Positions 5,286-5,299 of a stretch of DNA of 5,299 nt are shown in pieces. The stretch is from positions 1 through 5,299 of the forward strand of contig JAAYAE010000247.1 of NCBI GenBank assembly GCA_012719555.1, read 5' to 3'. Source of the DNA: Acholeplasmataceae bacterium (GTDB lineage Bacteria > Bacillota > Negativicutes > Acidaminococcales > Acidaminococcaceae). Every line of letters starts with the position of its first letter. Position 1 is the stretch's first letter. Both the position numbers and the translations under genes were made by a program. The notes under the pieces were generated by a model. The model had not been told where the DNA came from and searched no databases. It worked only from the letters and a program-made list of their open reading frames with translations.

Positions 5286-5292
5286 AGATTTT

Positions 5293-5299
5293 ATGACAA
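5293..5299 (+). CDS. Start of a divergent gene of unknown product (only Met-Thr visible)
   Basis: An ATG at 5293-5295 follows a strong site AAGGAG (5280-5285) with a 7-base spacer. Promoter-like sequence lies about 40-60 bases upstream on the same strand. Only ATG ACA A is inside the window, so the product cannot be guessed. The call rests solely on the start context and on the absence of any competing minus-strand gene here. Confidence 0.6.

Larger units (their letters stand above)
5029..5292. other. Divergent intergenic region between yebC and the right-edge gene
   Basis: This 264-base AT-rich stretch has no plausible coding sequence. It carries candidate promoters facing both ways, a small AGGG/CCCT stem in the yebC leader (5067-5078), and a 9-base direct repeat ATTTATGGT at 5172-5180 and 5238-5246; the second copy runs into the TATAAT of the divergent promoter. 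No riboswitch, tRNA or strong terminator is recognised. Confidence 0.6.

Noticed and set aside
156..5299. CRISPR array, tRNA/rRNA, insertion sequence or toxin–antitoxin pair
   Set aside because: No spaced repeats, cloverleaf-like segment, transposase or small gene pair was seen; the space is filled by conserved genes.

Overview
This window reads as a conserved housekeeping operon of a Gram-positive-type bacterium, probably Bacillota, with a low-to-moderate GC content of around 40% by eye. Supporting signs are strong GGAGG-type ribosome binding sites, a SpoIID/LytB-family gene and the gene order itself. The order yebC–ruvC–ruvA–ruvB–queH–spoIID-like–queA recalls spore-forming Clostridia or Negativicutes (for example Sporomusa/Pelosinus relatives). 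That placement comes from memory of gene order, not from a search.

Layout: all complete genes are on the minus strand, so transcription runs from right to left. From the right edge: the first codons of a divergent plus-strand gene (5293 onward); a 264-base intergenic region (5029-5292) with candidate promoters in both directions; yebC (4297-5028); a 164-base gap (4133-4296) holding a terminator- or attenuator-like hairpin and a 10-base perfect palindrome; then a tightly packed block of ruvC (3632-4132), ruvA (3036-3635), ruvB (2026-3033), queH (1469-2020), a SpoIID/LytB-domain gene (156-1466) and the 5' end of queA (1-146, cut by the window edge). Junctions inside this block are a 4-base overlap or gaps of 2 to 9 bases. 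Several ribosome binding sites lie within the last codons or stop codon of the gene upstream.

Functions: RuvA, RuvB and RuvC form the Holliday-junction migration and resolution machine. YebC is a TACO1/PmpR-family protein long found beside ruvC. QueA makes epoxyqueuosine in tRNA and QueH reduces it to queuosine, so the last two steps of queuosine synthesis flank the SpoIID-like gene. That gene encodes an exported peptidoglycan-remodelling (lytic transglycosylase-type) enzyme. Nothing else I could see explains a shared pathway for the repair, tRNA-modification and wall genes; co-transcription is the clear link.

I found no convincing new system. The parts least explained are the yebC–ruvC gap and the placement of a sporulation-type wall enzyme inside a housekeeping operon.
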